Of a DNA stretch of 64,000 bases, positions 32,659-41,065 are shown piece by piece. This DNA is from Bacillota bacterium. Its GTDB lineage: Bacteria > Bacillota > Clostridia > Peptostreptococcales > Anaerovoracaceae. Under the pieces are notes generated by a model that saw only the letters and a program-made list of their open reading frames with translations, was not told the origin of the DNA and made no database searches. A program made the translations under genes and the position numbers. Positions within the stretch are counted from its first letter, which is position 1; the number at the start of each line of letters is the position of its first letter. The stretch is taken from assembly GCA_019420305.1 (NCBI GenBank), contig JAHZHL010000035.1, positions 124,001 to 188,000 of the forward strand, given 5' to 3'.

Positions 32659-33561
32659 ATGAATTTAAACCAGATTAAAAGTTTTTTATCGGTCAGCCAG
32701 ACGTTGAATTTTACGAACGCGGCAAAGCAGAATGACGTGCCTCAATCCACCATCAGCCGCCAGATCCATGATCTGGAACAGCAGCTGGGAGTCAAACTCT
32801 TCTACCGGACAAAGCGGGACGTTCGTCTTACCGAAGAGGGAAGGACCTTCCTCCCGTATGCCCGGGAGATCCTGGAAGCGGCGAAAAAAGGCGCTTATGC
32901 GGTAAAACAGCTGCATGACGGAGCGAAAGGGCGCCTGAATCTCGCTACCGTTCCTTCCGCCAACACCTTTTTAACCAAGTGTCTCCGCATTTTTGGGGAA
33001 CAATACCCCGATATCATTGTGGACGTCACATACGTGTCTTCCGGAGACGCTCTGCTGGAAGAAGGCGAAGATCATTATGACTTTCATTTTCTGTATATGG
33101 ATATGCTGCCGGACAGTGATGAGTTTGACACCATTGTCACCCATACGGAAACTCTGGGTTTGATTCTGCCCGCAGGCCATCCGCTGGCCGGAGTCGGCGC
33201 GGATTTGAATCCTTCCGCGCTTCAAAAGGAGCGATTTATCCTGATTTCCGAGGAGGAGAACCCGATTCTCTACATGCAGATCATGAACTACTGCCGCATG
33301 TATCGTTTTTACCCCCATGTGATCAATCAGTTTAACGATATGAAGTCCGTACTTCTGTGTATCAGCGCGGGGCTTGGGATTTCCATTCTTCCGATCACCT
33401 TTTCCAGAGAAATATCCGCCTCTTCCATTGAAGTCGTACCCATCGATCATGCCGACGCTTCCATCACCTGCGCGGTAGCCTGGCGCAAATCTCTGCTCAA
33501 CCCCGCCGCGGCTCTCTTCCTCAGGATCCTGCAGGAGCAAAAGCCAAAGGACATCCTTTAA
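32659..33561 (+). CDS. LysR-type transcriptional regulator
   Basis: 300 residues. The N-terminal winged HTH is classic (NFTNAAKQNDVPQSTISRQI, then LEQQLGVKLFYRTKRDVRLTEEG). The substrate-binding domain begins near 90. ATG at 32659 with GGGGG 6 bp upstream; the frame is open further but has no site. It is divergent from the FabF-like/LuxR unit, which LysR proteins typically regulate from the shared intergenic region. The effector is unknown. Confidence 0.9.
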   Translation: MNLNQIKSFLSVSQTLNFTNAAKQNDVPQSTISRQIHDLEQQLGVKLFYRTKRDVRLTEEGRTFLPYAREILEAAKKGAYAVKQLHDGAKGRLNLATVPSANTFLTKCLRIFGEQYPDIIVDVTYVSSGDALLEEGEDHYDFHFLYMDMLPDSDEFDTIVTHTETLGLILPAGHPLAGVGADLNPSALQKERFILISEEENPILYMQIMNYCRMYRFYPHVINQFNDMKSVLLCISAGLGISILPITFSREISASSIEVVPIDHADASITCAVAWRKSLLNPAAALFLRILQEQKPKDIL

Positions 33562-33579
33562 ATCCCCAGAAAGAGAAAC

Positions 33580-33611
33580 AGGCCGGAGACCGCCGCGGCG
33601 GTCTCCGGCCT
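33580..33611. terminator. Strong hairpin between converging LysR and thioesterase genes
   Basis: AGGCCGGAGACCGCC (33580-33594) / GGCGGTCTCCGGCCT (33597-33611), a perfect 15-bp stem. There is no long T-run, but position and strength point to a bidirectional terminator. Confidence 0.7.
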
Positions 33612-33638
33612 ATGTTGTTGTAATCAGGCGGTCTCAGC

Positions 33639-34073
33639 TTACTTTTGCTCTGGATCGCTTTCCATGCAGTTTTTAAATTTCTCGTATAGTTCCGGGAACT
33701 TGCGCTTGATCGAAAACGGATGATAGTCCTCGCCGGTTGCGAAAAAATGCACGCTCTCGCCTTCGTAACAAAGTTTTCCCGTCTCTGAATGATAAATCTG
33801 ATACGCAAATTTCATGCGCACGCCACTGAACTGAATCAATTTTACTTCTACGAAAAAGGGATCGTCATATTTCAGGTACGTCCGAAAGTTTCCCGATGCG
33901 GAAGCCGCGGGAATGATGATTCCCATCTTCTCCATTTCGTTATAATTCATAATGTGGTCCTGAATCCAGTCCATGCGGGCATCTTCAATAAGCCGCAGGT
34001 AATTGGAATGATGTACCACTCCCATGCGGTCTGTTTCATAATAGCGGACACGCCGCTGATAACTCCAGGGCAC
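33639..34073 (-). CDS. Acyl-CoA thioesterase, 4-hydroxybenzoyl-CoA/YbgC-like hotdog fold
   Basis: 144 residues. The motif RYYETDRMGVVHHSNYLRLIEDAR, given here only as key residues Y-E-T-D and H-H-S-N-Y, is the hotdog active-site helix with the catalytic Asp. The start is GTG at 34073 behind AGGAAAG, 9 bp after the acyl-CoA synthetase stop codon. Together the pair can make and cleave the same class of CoA thioester. Substrate unknown. Confidence 0.88.
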   Translation of the reverse strand: MPWSYQRRVRYYETDRMGVVHHSNYLRLIEDARMDWIQDHIMNYNEMEKMGIIIPAASASGNFRTYLKYDDPFFVEVKLIQFSGVRMKFAYQIYHSETGKLCYEGESVHFFATGEDYHPFSIKRKFPELYEKFKNCMESDPEQK

Positions 34074-34082
34074 TTTTCTTTC

Positions 34083-35741
34083 CTACTTTCTCTTTAACAG
34101 ACCCTTCTCCAGATCCTCCAGAGCCTGCTGTTTCATCACATAATGCATTTTCTTTCCGGTTGCCGTAAGCGGCAGGCTGTCCACAATCCGGTACCAGCGC
34201 GGCCGTTTGTATTTTGAAAGCATCGGGCTCTCGTGACAGAAATTCGCCAGTTCCTCTATCGTCAGGGTCGGATCTTCGGCAATGACATAAGCAACTACAA
34301 CCTCTCCCCGAACCTTATCCGGCACAGCGGTCACAATGGAGTCTTTAACTTTGTCAAATCCACTTAGAACCTCTTCAATCTGCGTCGGATAAATATTCTC
34401 GGCAGAGCACACAATCATATCATCCTTCCGACCATTGACAGTAATATAGGAATGTTCGTCCCAATATCCCAGATCGGCGGTATACATCCAGCCTTTATAG
34501 AATTTTTTCTCCTGTTCTTCCGGATTCTTATAGTAGCTGTACGTAGTCTTTGCCGGCGTGCGGATAATGATTTCCCCTACAGTCTCGTTATCCTGCGGCA
34601 CTACCTCATCCGGTTCCGCCTTGCGGTCCTCATAGATTTTCACAACACGCACTTCGTCGTCAATGCAGCTGCCGCCTACTGTCCCCGCGAAGTCCGGAAG
34701 ATCGTAAGGCCGCAGGAAGGAGTTCCAGAAAGTCTCCGTCGTTCCGTAACCGTTGAGGATGTTTGGCGTCAGCATTTCCAGGTAACGCATGCAGGCCGAC
34801 TTTTCAAACGGCGCTCCCATCGTTACCAGCCCTCTCAGGGAAGAAATATCAAACGGAGTCTTTTCCTGCACACGGGCCAGCATTTCCAGTGTCGCGGGGG
34901 ATCCGGTCAGATAGGTGATTCCGTATTTTTCAACATACTGCAGAGTGGAGCGCGGAGTAAACGAGCGCACAACTACCAGCGCTCCGCCCACATAAAAGGT
35001 CGGGCAGGTTCCGCCGGAATGGCTTCCGCCTCTGTGAAACAGCGGAGTCATATTCATGCAGACATCCTTGCAGTTCAGCGGATAGTGCATGATCGCGTCA
35101 TGAGCGGACATCACTTCATTGATATCATTAAGCGGTACGCTCTTTGGCAGCGATGAAGTTCCACTGGTACACATGCGCACTACTTCATCGTAAATGTGCG
35201 GTACGAAATCCATTTCCGGATTTTCTTCCGGCTGTCCCGCGACATAATCTTCGTAGGAAAGATGTCCCTCCGGAAGCTTCACGCCTTTCAGATTGTCAGC
35301 CATTACCGCGTGTACCGGTTTGTGTTCCGCCATCTCAATGGCCTGCGCCATAGTTTCGGAAATATCCGCAGAATAGATGATGACCTTCGGTTCATTGTGA
35401 TTGATCAGCAGTGCCAGTTCTCCCGCGGAAAGGTTAAAGTTCGCCATGTTGAGAATGGCTCCGATTTTTCTGGGTCCCACATAGTTAAAGCAGAATTCCG
35501 GGCAGTTCATAAGCGCAATCATCACAACATCATTTTTTCCTACGCCGTCTTTGCGCAGCGCGTGAGCCAGGCGGTTGGCTTCCCGGTTGAATTCTTCATA
35601 TGTCCAGGTCTTGTCTTCCGCCGGATCGATAATCGCCAGCTTTTTTCCATAACGGGTCACGTTTCTCATAAAGCCGTTGAGCCACGTAAACTGATGCTCA
35701 AAAGTGTCAATAAACATCCGATCGTCATAAGTTCTCTGCAT
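34083..35741 (-). CDS. AMP-dependent acyl-CoA synthetase / ligase
   Basis: 552 residues, ANL superfamily. P-loop-like core RMCTSGTSSLPKSVP near residue 193, A5 motif NGYGTTETFW, A7 region WMYTADLGYWDE, A8 hinge GRKDDMIVCSAENIYP, and the catalytic Lys in LPLTATGKKMHYV near the C-terminus. It activates a carboxylic acid, likely medium-chain or aromatic, as acyl-AMP then acyl-CoA. Start at ATG 35739-35741 behind AAAGGAG. Co-transcribed with the thioesterase. Its promoter overlaps a 14-bp palindrome (35811-35824). Confidence 0.9.
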   Translation of the reverse strand: MQRTYDDRMFIDTFEHQFTWLNGFMRNVTRYGKKLAIIDPAEDKTWTYEEFNREANRLAHALRKDGVGKNDVVMIALMNCPEFCFNYVGPRKIGAILNMANFNLSAGELALLINHNEPKVIIYSADISETMAQAIEMAEHKPVHAVMADNLKGVKLPEGHLSYEDYVAGQPEENPEMDFVPHIYDEVVRMCTSGTSSLPKSVPLNDINEVMSAHDAIMHYPLNCKDVCMNMTPLFHRGGSHSGGTCPTFYVGGALVVVRSFTPRSTLQYVEKYGITYLTGSPATLEMLARVQEKTPFDISSLRGLVTMGAPFEKSACMRYLEMLTPNILNGYGTTETFWNSFLRPYDLPDFAGTVGGSCIDDEVRVVKIYEDRKAEPDEVVPQDNETVGEIIIRTPAKTTYSYYKNPEEQEKKFYKGWMYTADLGYWDEHSYITVNGRKDDMIVCSAENIYPTQIEEVLSGFDKVKDSIVTAVPDKVRGEVVVAYVIAEDPTLTIEELANFCHESPMLSKYKRPRWYRIVDSLPLTATGKKMHYVMKQQALEDLEKGLLKRK

Positions 35742-35810
35742 GATTTCTTTCTCCTTTATGATTAATTTTAAAATTGCATTATATAATCGCATATTTGCAT
35801 TTAATTATTT

Positions 35811-35852
35811 ACAATACGCATTGTATTATAGCGTATACGGATTGTCAACTAA
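35811..35852 (-). promoter_or_regulatory. Promoter and operator-like palindrome of the acyl-CoA synthetase gene
   Basis: Minus strand TTGACA, 17-bp spacer, TACAAT. The -10 box overlaps the palindrome ACAATACGCATTGT (35811-35824), and a second palindrome CGTATACG sits in the spacer. A TetR-like or similar repressor site is plausible, but no such regulator gene is adjacent. Confidence 0.55.
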
Positions 35853-35893
35853 ATATTTATAAAAAAGGAGAAAATTTTAAACGTATGCGGAAA

Positions 35894-36127
35894 TTACCGT
35901 TTTTTCTCCACGACTTGAAACAATTCCGCCATGCATTCCACAAAATCTTCCGTCGTCATTTTGTCTTTTTTTCCTGCCAGCTTCATCCATTTTTTCCGCG
36001 CTGTCTCGTCCAGCTGCTCGAAAATATCGTCCAGCACATCCTGCAGTCCCTGCTCCGCCTCCGCCTCAGTGATACCTCTTTTTTCCGCCAGCTTTTCCAG
36101 AACTCGATTATATTCTTCCCTGTTCAT
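35894..36127 (-). CDS. Small protein, weakly similar to Spo0A C-terminal-like proteins
   Basis: 77 residues starting at ATG 36125-36127 (AAAGG upstream). Predominantly helical and charged, beginning MNREEYNRVLEKLAEKRG. The pattern of a helix followed by GITEAEAEQGLQDVLDDI is reminiscent of small clostridial proteins annotated as Spo0A C-terminal-like, but I am not sure. It has its own promoter and is divergent from an XRE regulator gene 107 bp away. No function is claimed. Confidence 0.6.
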   Translation of the reverse strand: MNREEYNRVLEKLAEKRGITEAEAEQGLQDVLDDIFEQLDETARKKWMKLAGKKDKMTTEDFVECMAELFQVVEKKR

Positions 36128-36164
36128 CTGATTTCTGCCTTTCTTTTGCAACTTATACATTGCA

Positions 36165-36193
36165 ATTATATGAAAAATCTGTACTAGAATCAA
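36165..36193 (-). promoter_or_regulatory. Promoter of the 77-residue protein gene
   Basis: Minus strand TTGATT (36193-36188), 17-bp spacer, TATAAT (36170-36165). It lies 38 bp upstream of the start codon, with TTGCAA repeats beside the -10 box. Confidence 0.65.
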
Positions 36194-36234
36194 TATTAAC
36201 CTATAAACTGCCTGAATTAAGAGAGTATAAAAGT

Positions 36235-36489
36235 ATGGCACAGAAAATTAAACAGATCGATGACATCTCTATCGGGGAAAACTTGAGACAGCTCCGTGAG
36301 AGCGCGAACATGACACAGGAGCAGGTTGCCGCGCAGCTGCAGCTCCGCAGTCTCCCTACTTCAAGAAGCGCGTATTCCCAGATGGAGGCAGGTACGTACA
36401 ATATACGGGTCAGCGAACTGAATGCGCTTGTGGAAATTTTTCATACGGATTACAATACGATTTTTAATGGCTTAAGATACAAAAGGTAA
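36235..36489 (+). CDS. XRE-family helix-turn-helix regulator
   Basis: 84 residues. HTH_3 domain: IGENLRQLRESANMTQEQVA, then SRSAYSQMEAGTYNIRVSEL. The start ATG at 36235 is preceded only by a weak GAGAG. Single-domain regulator, divergent from the 77-residue gene, so autoregulation of the shared 107-bp gap is likely. Followed by a strong terminator. Confidence 0.85.
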   Translation: MAQKIKQIDDISIGENLRQLRESANMTQEQVAAQLQLRSLPTSRSAYSQMEAGTYNIRVSELNALVEIFHTDYNTIFNGLRYKR

Positions 36490-36530
36490 CCTCCGGAAAG
36501 CGGAATCCGCTATAACCCGGAGGTTGTTTT
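36488..36530 (+). terminator. Terminator after the XRE gene
   Basis: AACCTCCGG (36488-36496) / CCGGAGGTT (36517-36525) followed by GTTTTTATTATT. It starts at the stop codon of the XRE gene. Confidence 0.85.
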
Positions 36531-36577
36531 TATTATTAGATTTTTTGAAGCTGAGACGTCTTCTCACATTTAAAAGT

Positions 36578-37144
36578 TTATTTCAGCCGATTGCCGTCAG
36601 AAAATGCGTTTCCCGCCTTTCCTCCAACTTTCAGATACGTTTTATTCGCCGGATCATAGGAAATCGCTTTTAGTTTTGCCGGATTAATGTTTCCCTTCTC
36701 ATCCAGAATTTTTTCGTCCACGCTGACATTCACAATTTCCGCCACAATGCGCAGGGTGGCATTATATTGATTGATTTCTTCCACTCTACACTCCAGAGAG
36801 ATCGGGAGTTCTTCAATTACCGGAGCATCCACAAATTCACTCTTAATCAGATGAAATCCGGATTTCGCGATTTTTTCCGGCTCATCATGCCCGGATACGA
36901 TTCCCACATAATCAGCAGCTGTCAGATTCGCCTCATCCGCGATTCCTACCGTAAAAGCCCGCTTTGCTTTGATATTGTCCGATGTCTTATGCCGAACTCC
37001 GATGTTAATCTGAATCCGGTTAGAATTTACGATTCCCCCATAAGCTACATTCATAGCGTCGGGAGTCCCATCCTCCCCGTAGGTGGCTATAATCAGAACC
37101 GGCTGCGGATACACATATGGATTCGCCCCAAGATTTTTTCGCAT
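36578..37144 (-). CDS. Flavin reductase-like FMN-binding protein (flavoredoxin type)
   Basis: 188 residues, split-barrel flavin reductase fold. The N-terminus QPVLIIATYGEDGTPDAMNVAYGG and the following GVRHKTSDNIKAKRAFTVGI show the flavin-phosphate contacts of the flavoredoxin group (key residues T-S-D-N-I). Such proteins carry electrons or reduce flavins in anaerobes. Own RBS AAGGAGG; single gene. Partner unknown. Confidence 0.88.
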   Translation of the reverse strand: MRKNLGANPYVYPQPVLIIATYGEDGTPDAMNVAYGGIVNSNRIQINIGVRHKTSDNIKAKRAFTVGIADEANLTAADYVGIVSGHDEPEKIAKSGFHLIKSEFVDAPVIEELPISLECRVEEINQYNATLRIVAEIVNVSVDEKILDEKGNINPAKLKAISYDPANKTYLKVGGKAGNAFSDGNRLK

Positions 37145-37423
37145 TGCAAATTTCCTCCTTTTTCAGTACTTTGCACTTATTGTACCATACTCCGGCTCTC
37201 TTTTGCGCATGGGGCGGAAAAAATGTGTTTTCTCGCGCCAGATGGGCACACGGACGTTTCCGTATAAAAAAACATCCCAAAATCTGCGCAGTCTGAAAGG
37301 GGAACAAAAATGCTCCGCTTTATCCAGCACTGCGCAGACTCCGGAATGTCCTGCAGATTACCAACGGGAATTCCAATCTGCACCGGGTGGGCATAGCCTC
37401 TTTATGAATCAATTATCTTCTGA
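37145..37423. other. Intergenic region with two CTGCGCAG palindromes
   Basis: 279 bp between the flavin reductase and a tiny membrane-protein gene. TCTGCGCAGT (37283-37292) and its complement ACTGCGCAGA (37329-37338) form an inverted pair with a 36-bp gap, each arm itself palindromic. No gene is visible. It could be a hairpin ending the permease transcript or a regulator site. Confidence 0.4.
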
Positions 37424-37561
37424 TTAATTAAACACCATCTGGAAGAATTCTTTGAACGTGATCGGTTCCTGGAACGCTTCCTGCATAACATATGCCGCGA
37501 GTCCGGCTGTCGCCAGTATCATCAGAAATATGAATAATACGGTTCCTATAAATTTCCTCAT
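37424..37561 (-). CDS. Tiny single-pass membrane protein downstream of the permease
   Basis: 45 residues: a basic start MRKF, one hydrophobic helix (GTVLFIFLMILATAGLAAYV, residues 6-25) and a short tail ending KEFFQMVFN. ATG at 37559-37561 behind GAGGA; stop TAA at 37424-37426. It lies 62 bp after the amino-acid permease gene on the same strand, like the small accessory subunits described for some secondary transporters. No family is recognised. Coding status is supported by start, RBS, hydrophobic pattern and context only. Confidence 0.55.
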   Translation of the reverse strand: MRKFIGTVLFIFLMILATAGLAAYVMQEAFQEPITFKEFFQMVFN

Positions 37562-37623
37562 TTTATAATCCTCATTTTACAAAGGAGCCGTTCAGTAAAC
37601 GGCTCCTGAAATTATTTTGTCTC

Positions 37624-39183
37624 TTACAGTACCCAGGAGAATACGAACAGCAGAATTGCAATTCCTGCGAAGCAGTAAGCTCCGATTCTCCATCTCTTGT
37701 ACTGTCTGTCGAGCTGTGCTCTTTCTTCAGCGTTCGGCTCAGCCGTAGCAAGAGTAAGCGCTTCGACATCGATCGCTTCCTGCGGAATCGGTCTCTTCCG
37801 CACGAAGATGAGATAGTAGAGAATCGCGATTACGTCCCAGATAATATTATACCAAATCGCAACCGGATCGTAAGCGAGAATCAGCAGCAATACGAAGCAC
37901 ACAATGCTGAACCACGCTCCAAATGTGCCGCAAGGACATTTCCAAGGTCTCTTGAGATCCGGCTCTTTCTTGCGCAACGCAAGGAAGGACAGGAATCCGA
38001 TAATATATGCCTGAATCTGGTTATACGAACACATCATAGCTACAATCTTGATGGAACCCGATAGAATAAAGAACACGCCTAAAACACCGCAGAGTACAAC
38101 TGCGCGATGCGGACTCCTGTATCCCGGATGTACCTTTCCGAAATATTTCGGGAAGTTTCCGTCCTCTGACATGATATATATGTAGCGGGCCGGTCCCGCG
38201 ATACACGGATTCATTGTCGAGAAGTCGCCTCCCAGTGTAATACCCAGACACAAAATTACCAGCGGCAGTCCGACAATGCCCGCATACTGCATCGCTTCCG
38301 CATAAGGAGCAGCTGCCGTATACAGATCCGGAACATGTTCCGCAGGAGTCAGTGCGCACAGGAACCACTGGAACAGCAGGTTAACAGCCAGTACGCAGAA
38401 CGGCGAGATCAACAGAGCTCTCGGAATATTAATCTGCGGGAACTTTACTTCAGACCCCATGCCTACGATGGTTTCATATCCGAAGAAGCACCACAGTACA
38501 AGCAGCACTGCCTGCGCGAACGCATTTACTTCCGCCGGGATTCCTACGCCTGCAACCAGCATGGAAACGCTTGAGAAATCCGCTTTTGCAAGAACCGTCG
38601 CGAACCATACCAGCGAGCATGCCCAGAAAAAGAACATAAAGAAGTTCTGCGTCTTACCGTTCATTTCAATTCCTCTGTAGGAAATCACCGTAAAGAGGAT
38701 GAAAAGACCGATTGCCGGCAGTGTCTTCCACAGAAATACGGAAGTATCCACATTACCCGCGAAGAAGTCAATCAGCGAATAGTCGTTGTTATCAACAGGG
38801 ATGTCCATACCCAGCGCGTTCAGCAGTCTTACAAAATAGTTTGAGAATGCCATCGCTTCCGACGCGCCAATACCAATCTGTGCCAGCGTATAGTTCCAGC
38901 TTTCAAAGATCGCGATCGGATAGTTCAGAGCTCTCTTTGCGAAGGAATACGTACCACCGGCCAATGGCAACGCCGCACCCATTTCGCCGTACATTGCACA
39001 CGGAAATAATATGAGTACAAATGAGATCAATGATGCAACGATTACGGTACCGCCCATCAGTCCGACAATCTGCGAACCAACAGTGAACAGACCTACACCG
39101 ATTACCGCGCCCGCGGTAATTGTGACACATTCCGCAAGACCCAGAGTTCTGTTCAATGTTTGGGCTTTTACATTGTTTTCCAT
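37624..39183 (-). CDS. APC-superfamily amino-acid permease
   Basis: 519 residues with about 12 hydrophobic segments. The first helix has AGAVIGVGLFTVGSQI, the unwound GxG-type substrate site of APC transporters. CAMYGEMGAALPLAGGTYSFAKRAL (key residues YGEM, GGTY) and SYRGIEMNGK are further family signatures. Substrate not evident. It is flanked by two genes for small membrane proteins (39270-39674 and 37424-37561) on the same strand. RBS AAGGAGG. Confidence 0.9.
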   Translation of the reverse strand: MENNVKAQTLNRTLGLAECVTITAGAVIGVGLFTVGSQIVGLMGGTVIVASLISFVLILFPCAMYGEMGAALPLAGGTYSFAKRALNYPIAIFESWNYTLAQIGIGASEAMAFSNYFVRLLNALGMDIPVDNNDYSLIDFFAGNVDTSVFLWKTLPAIGLFILFTVISYRGIEMNGKTQNFFMFFFWACSLVWFATVLAKADFSSVSMLVAGVGIPAEVNAFAQAVLLVLWCFFGYETIVGMGSEVKFPQINIPRALLISPFCVLAVNLLFQWFLCALTPAEHVPDLYTAAAPYAEAMQYAGIVGLPLVILCLGITLGGDFSTMNPCIAGPARYIYIMSEDGNFPKYFGKVHPGYRSPHRAVVLCGVLGVFFILSGSIKIVAMMCSYNQIQAYIIGFLSFLALRKKEPDLKRPWKCPCGTFGAWFSIVCFVLLLILAYDPVAIWYNIIWDVIAILYYLIFVRKRPIPQEAIDVEALTLATAEPNAEERAQLDRQYKRWRIGAYCFAGIAILLFVFSWVL

Positions 39184-39269
39184 GAAAAAACCTCCTTAAA
39201 ATAAAAAAGAATAAATATAAATATAAATTAATGTTATTTATATCCCTTCAATAAAAGCAATTATCTAAA

Positions 39270-39674
39270 TTACTGCTTCTTCGCCTCTGAATCATCTCTA
39301 ATCGGTTCGTTCTGCAGCGGCAACGAATCTGCCTCCGTCTCCCCGCTCTCCTGCGCTTCCTTTGCCGCACGCATGTATCTGCGCTGTTTATAATAAGGAA
39401 ACAGAAAAACCAAGGTTGCAATATTAAATGTCAGCCACATTCTGATACAGAACGGAACAAGCCCCCCTAAGTCTCCGGTATTGGCCACAAATAAAGGTCT
39501 GACCGCCAATACCGTTGCTGCAATAAAGCAGATCACCGGAAATATCAGCCCGATATACGGATTCCGGCGCTCACAAAGAGATTTCTGCACACTGATCACC
39601 AGGTACATTACAATGAGCGCTGACGGAAATATAATAATCATTTTATCGGGATCCATGCCCTGTAATATCTGCAT
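39270..39674 (-). CDS. Small membrane protein upstream of the permease
   Basis: 134 residues. Three hydrophobic helices (FPSALIVMYLVISV; YIGLIFPVICFIAATVLAV; MWLTFNIATLVFLFPYY) and a charged C-terminal tail. Start at ATG 39672-39674 with AGGTG 5 bp upstream. No family recognised. It lies 86 bp before the permease gene on the same strand, so it may be a partner or regulator of the transporter. Confidence 0.65.
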   Translation of the reverse strand: MQILQGMDPDKMIIIFPSALIVMYLVISVQKSLCERRNPYIGLIFPVICFIAATVLAVRPLFVANTGDLGGLVPFCIRMWLTFNIATLVFLFPYYKQRRYMRAAKEAQESGETEADSLPLQNEPIRDDSEAKKQ

Positions 39675-39984
39675 AAAAACACCTCTATCCTTCATTATTC
39701 TACTCTTCCCGCGTTTTTCGCACTAGGAAAAACCAGAAATCGTCCTGAATAATGTGAACTGATATTTAAAAAATCAGAAAATTGCAGTTCTGTTTTTTAC
39801 TATTTTCTGTTGTTCTCTCCTTTTCTCATATTGTTCCTCTATCACGCAGAAAAGAGCGATAGCCACGCCTGTGCGCGAAACGGTTTCTTTCTACAAAAAT
39901 AAGCAGCGGCGACACCTTGCAACTGCTTATTTTTATTCAGAGTTCTATAAATGATTTCGTTTTCTATCTTTTAGTACGATCCAC
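39675..39984. other. Intergenic region with terminator
   Basis: 310 bp without a gene. Apart from the hairpin at 39896-39933 and AT-rich sequence next to 39675-39830, I see nothing in it. Confidence 0.5.
39896..39933. terminator. Terminator of the PIN-like/HIRAN unit
   Basis: AAAATAAGCAG (39896-39906) / CTGCTTATTTT (39923-39933), with T-runs on both strands, 51 bp beyond the PIN-like gene. Confidence 0.8.
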
Positions 39985-40650
39985 TTATCGGATAAACTTT
40001 ATAAGGCCTGCGTCCTTTTTCATTTTTCGATAGATATCTAATCCGCTGTCTCTGCCAAATCGGCGCAGTGAATTTCGATAAATCGTATTCAACGATTCTC
40101 CTGATTCGGCAATTTCTACAATTTCATCCAGACAATCTTCAAAATCAGTTTCCTTAAAAGCCTTTCGCAAAGCGATCCGCAGTTTCTGTTTTTCTTGGTA
40201 CGCTTCTGTAAAGGCTTCGATACTTTTACTAAGTTTCTGTTTTTTCACGTGATCCGTCCTTACGCTTTTTTCAGTGGACTGCATCATTGCGCATTCAAGA
40301 GAGGGTGCCAGAATCACATGATGTTTTTCCAGAGATGCTCGCTCCCAATACTCTTTCACCGCCAAAAATCCGTTGTCTCTGCTGACAATCGCCGCATCCC
40401 CCTTATATCCCTGCCCGAACGCCGCTCCCAGTCTTGTGGCAATATAAAAATCCAACGCGTTTTTTCCGACCTTCAGCAATTTGCAGGATTGAAAGTCACA
40501 TCCGCTCCCTTCCACCTGTTCCAGGAACTTCGACTCCATTTTACAGGCAGCTTCACTGTAAAACACGGTAAGCGCATCCTCTTTCTGCAGAAACTCCGCC
40601 CCCTGCATTCCCTGATTCTTCACATTTTCATAGTCTACAAGGAAATACAT
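39985..40650 (-). CDS. PIN-like (NYN-type) domain protein
   Basis: 221 residues. The N-terminal domain has the acidic residues of PIN/NYN nucleases: FLVDYENVKNQG (D6, E8), KNALDFYIATRLG and AIVSRDNGF, which together can bind a metal. The C-terminal ~90 residues are helical and charged with no known domain. It starts 17 bp after the HIRAN-domain gene, so the two are co-transcribed. RNA or DNA cleavage is a family-based inference. Confidence 0.8.
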   Translation of the reverse strand: MYFLVDYENVKNQGMQGAEFLQKEDALTVFYSEAACKMESKFLEQVEGSGCDFQSCKLLKVGKNALDFYIATRLGAAFGQGYKGDAAIVSRDNGFLAVKEYWERASLEKHHVILAPSLECAMMQSTEKSVRTDHVKKQKLSKSIEAFTEAYQEKQKLRIALRKAFKETDFEDCLDEIVEIAESGESLNTIYRNSLRRFGRDSGLDIYRKMKKDAGLIKFIR

Positions 40651-40667
40651 ATTCGTCTCCGCACCTG

Positions 40668-40991
40668 TCAGGATTTTCCGGTCTTGTTTTCCCGCTTGCC
40701 GGTGCTTACTTTACATATAATGCTTTGCGACAGAACAAATAAAACTTCCGCGTCTGCTGTATCCCCGATTTTATCGTAGAGACGACCGGCGCTCATACTC
40801 TCTCCCTGAACAGTATACGGACTGTTTGCCACATATCCGATTTTCCCGAGGCCTTTGATTCTTGCAGCGATCGCCTCGTGATCATGTGGATTTTCCGGTT
40901 CCTTTTCCAGTTTCACTTTCATCCCTTTTTCAAAGATTTCCGCTCCATAATAGTGATTCATACCTGTAATTGTGATATACATTGCTTTCAT
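40668..40991 (-). CDS. Stand-alone HIRAN-domain protein
   Basis: 107 residues from ATG 40989-40991 (AAGGAGG 9 bp upstream). Residues ~1-75 form a HIRAN domain: YITITGMNHYYGAE, then VKLEKEPENPHDHEAIAARI and GKIGYVANS, matching its conserved P-x-N-x-x-D-x-x-A and G-x-I-G-Y pattern. HIRAN domains recognise 3' DNA ends or stalled forks in larger helicases, or occur alone in bacteria. Paired with a PIN-like gene. Confidence 0.85.
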   Translation of the reverse strand: MKAMYITITGMNHYYGAEIFEKGMKVKLEKEPENPHDHEAIAARIKGLGKIGYVANSPYTVQGESMSAGRLYDKIGDTADAEVLFVLSQSIICKVSTGKRENKTGKS

Positions 40992-41065
40992 TTTGAGAGT
41001 CCTCCTTTTGCATATCATTTTACAGCTTTTTCAGTCCAAAAATCTTCCCTGTACTTTTGTACCGC

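Noticed and set aside
33580..33611. Perfect inverted repeats as insertion-sequence ends
   Set aside because: These and the other stem-loops lie between converging genes or just after stop codons and enclose no transposase. They are terminators.
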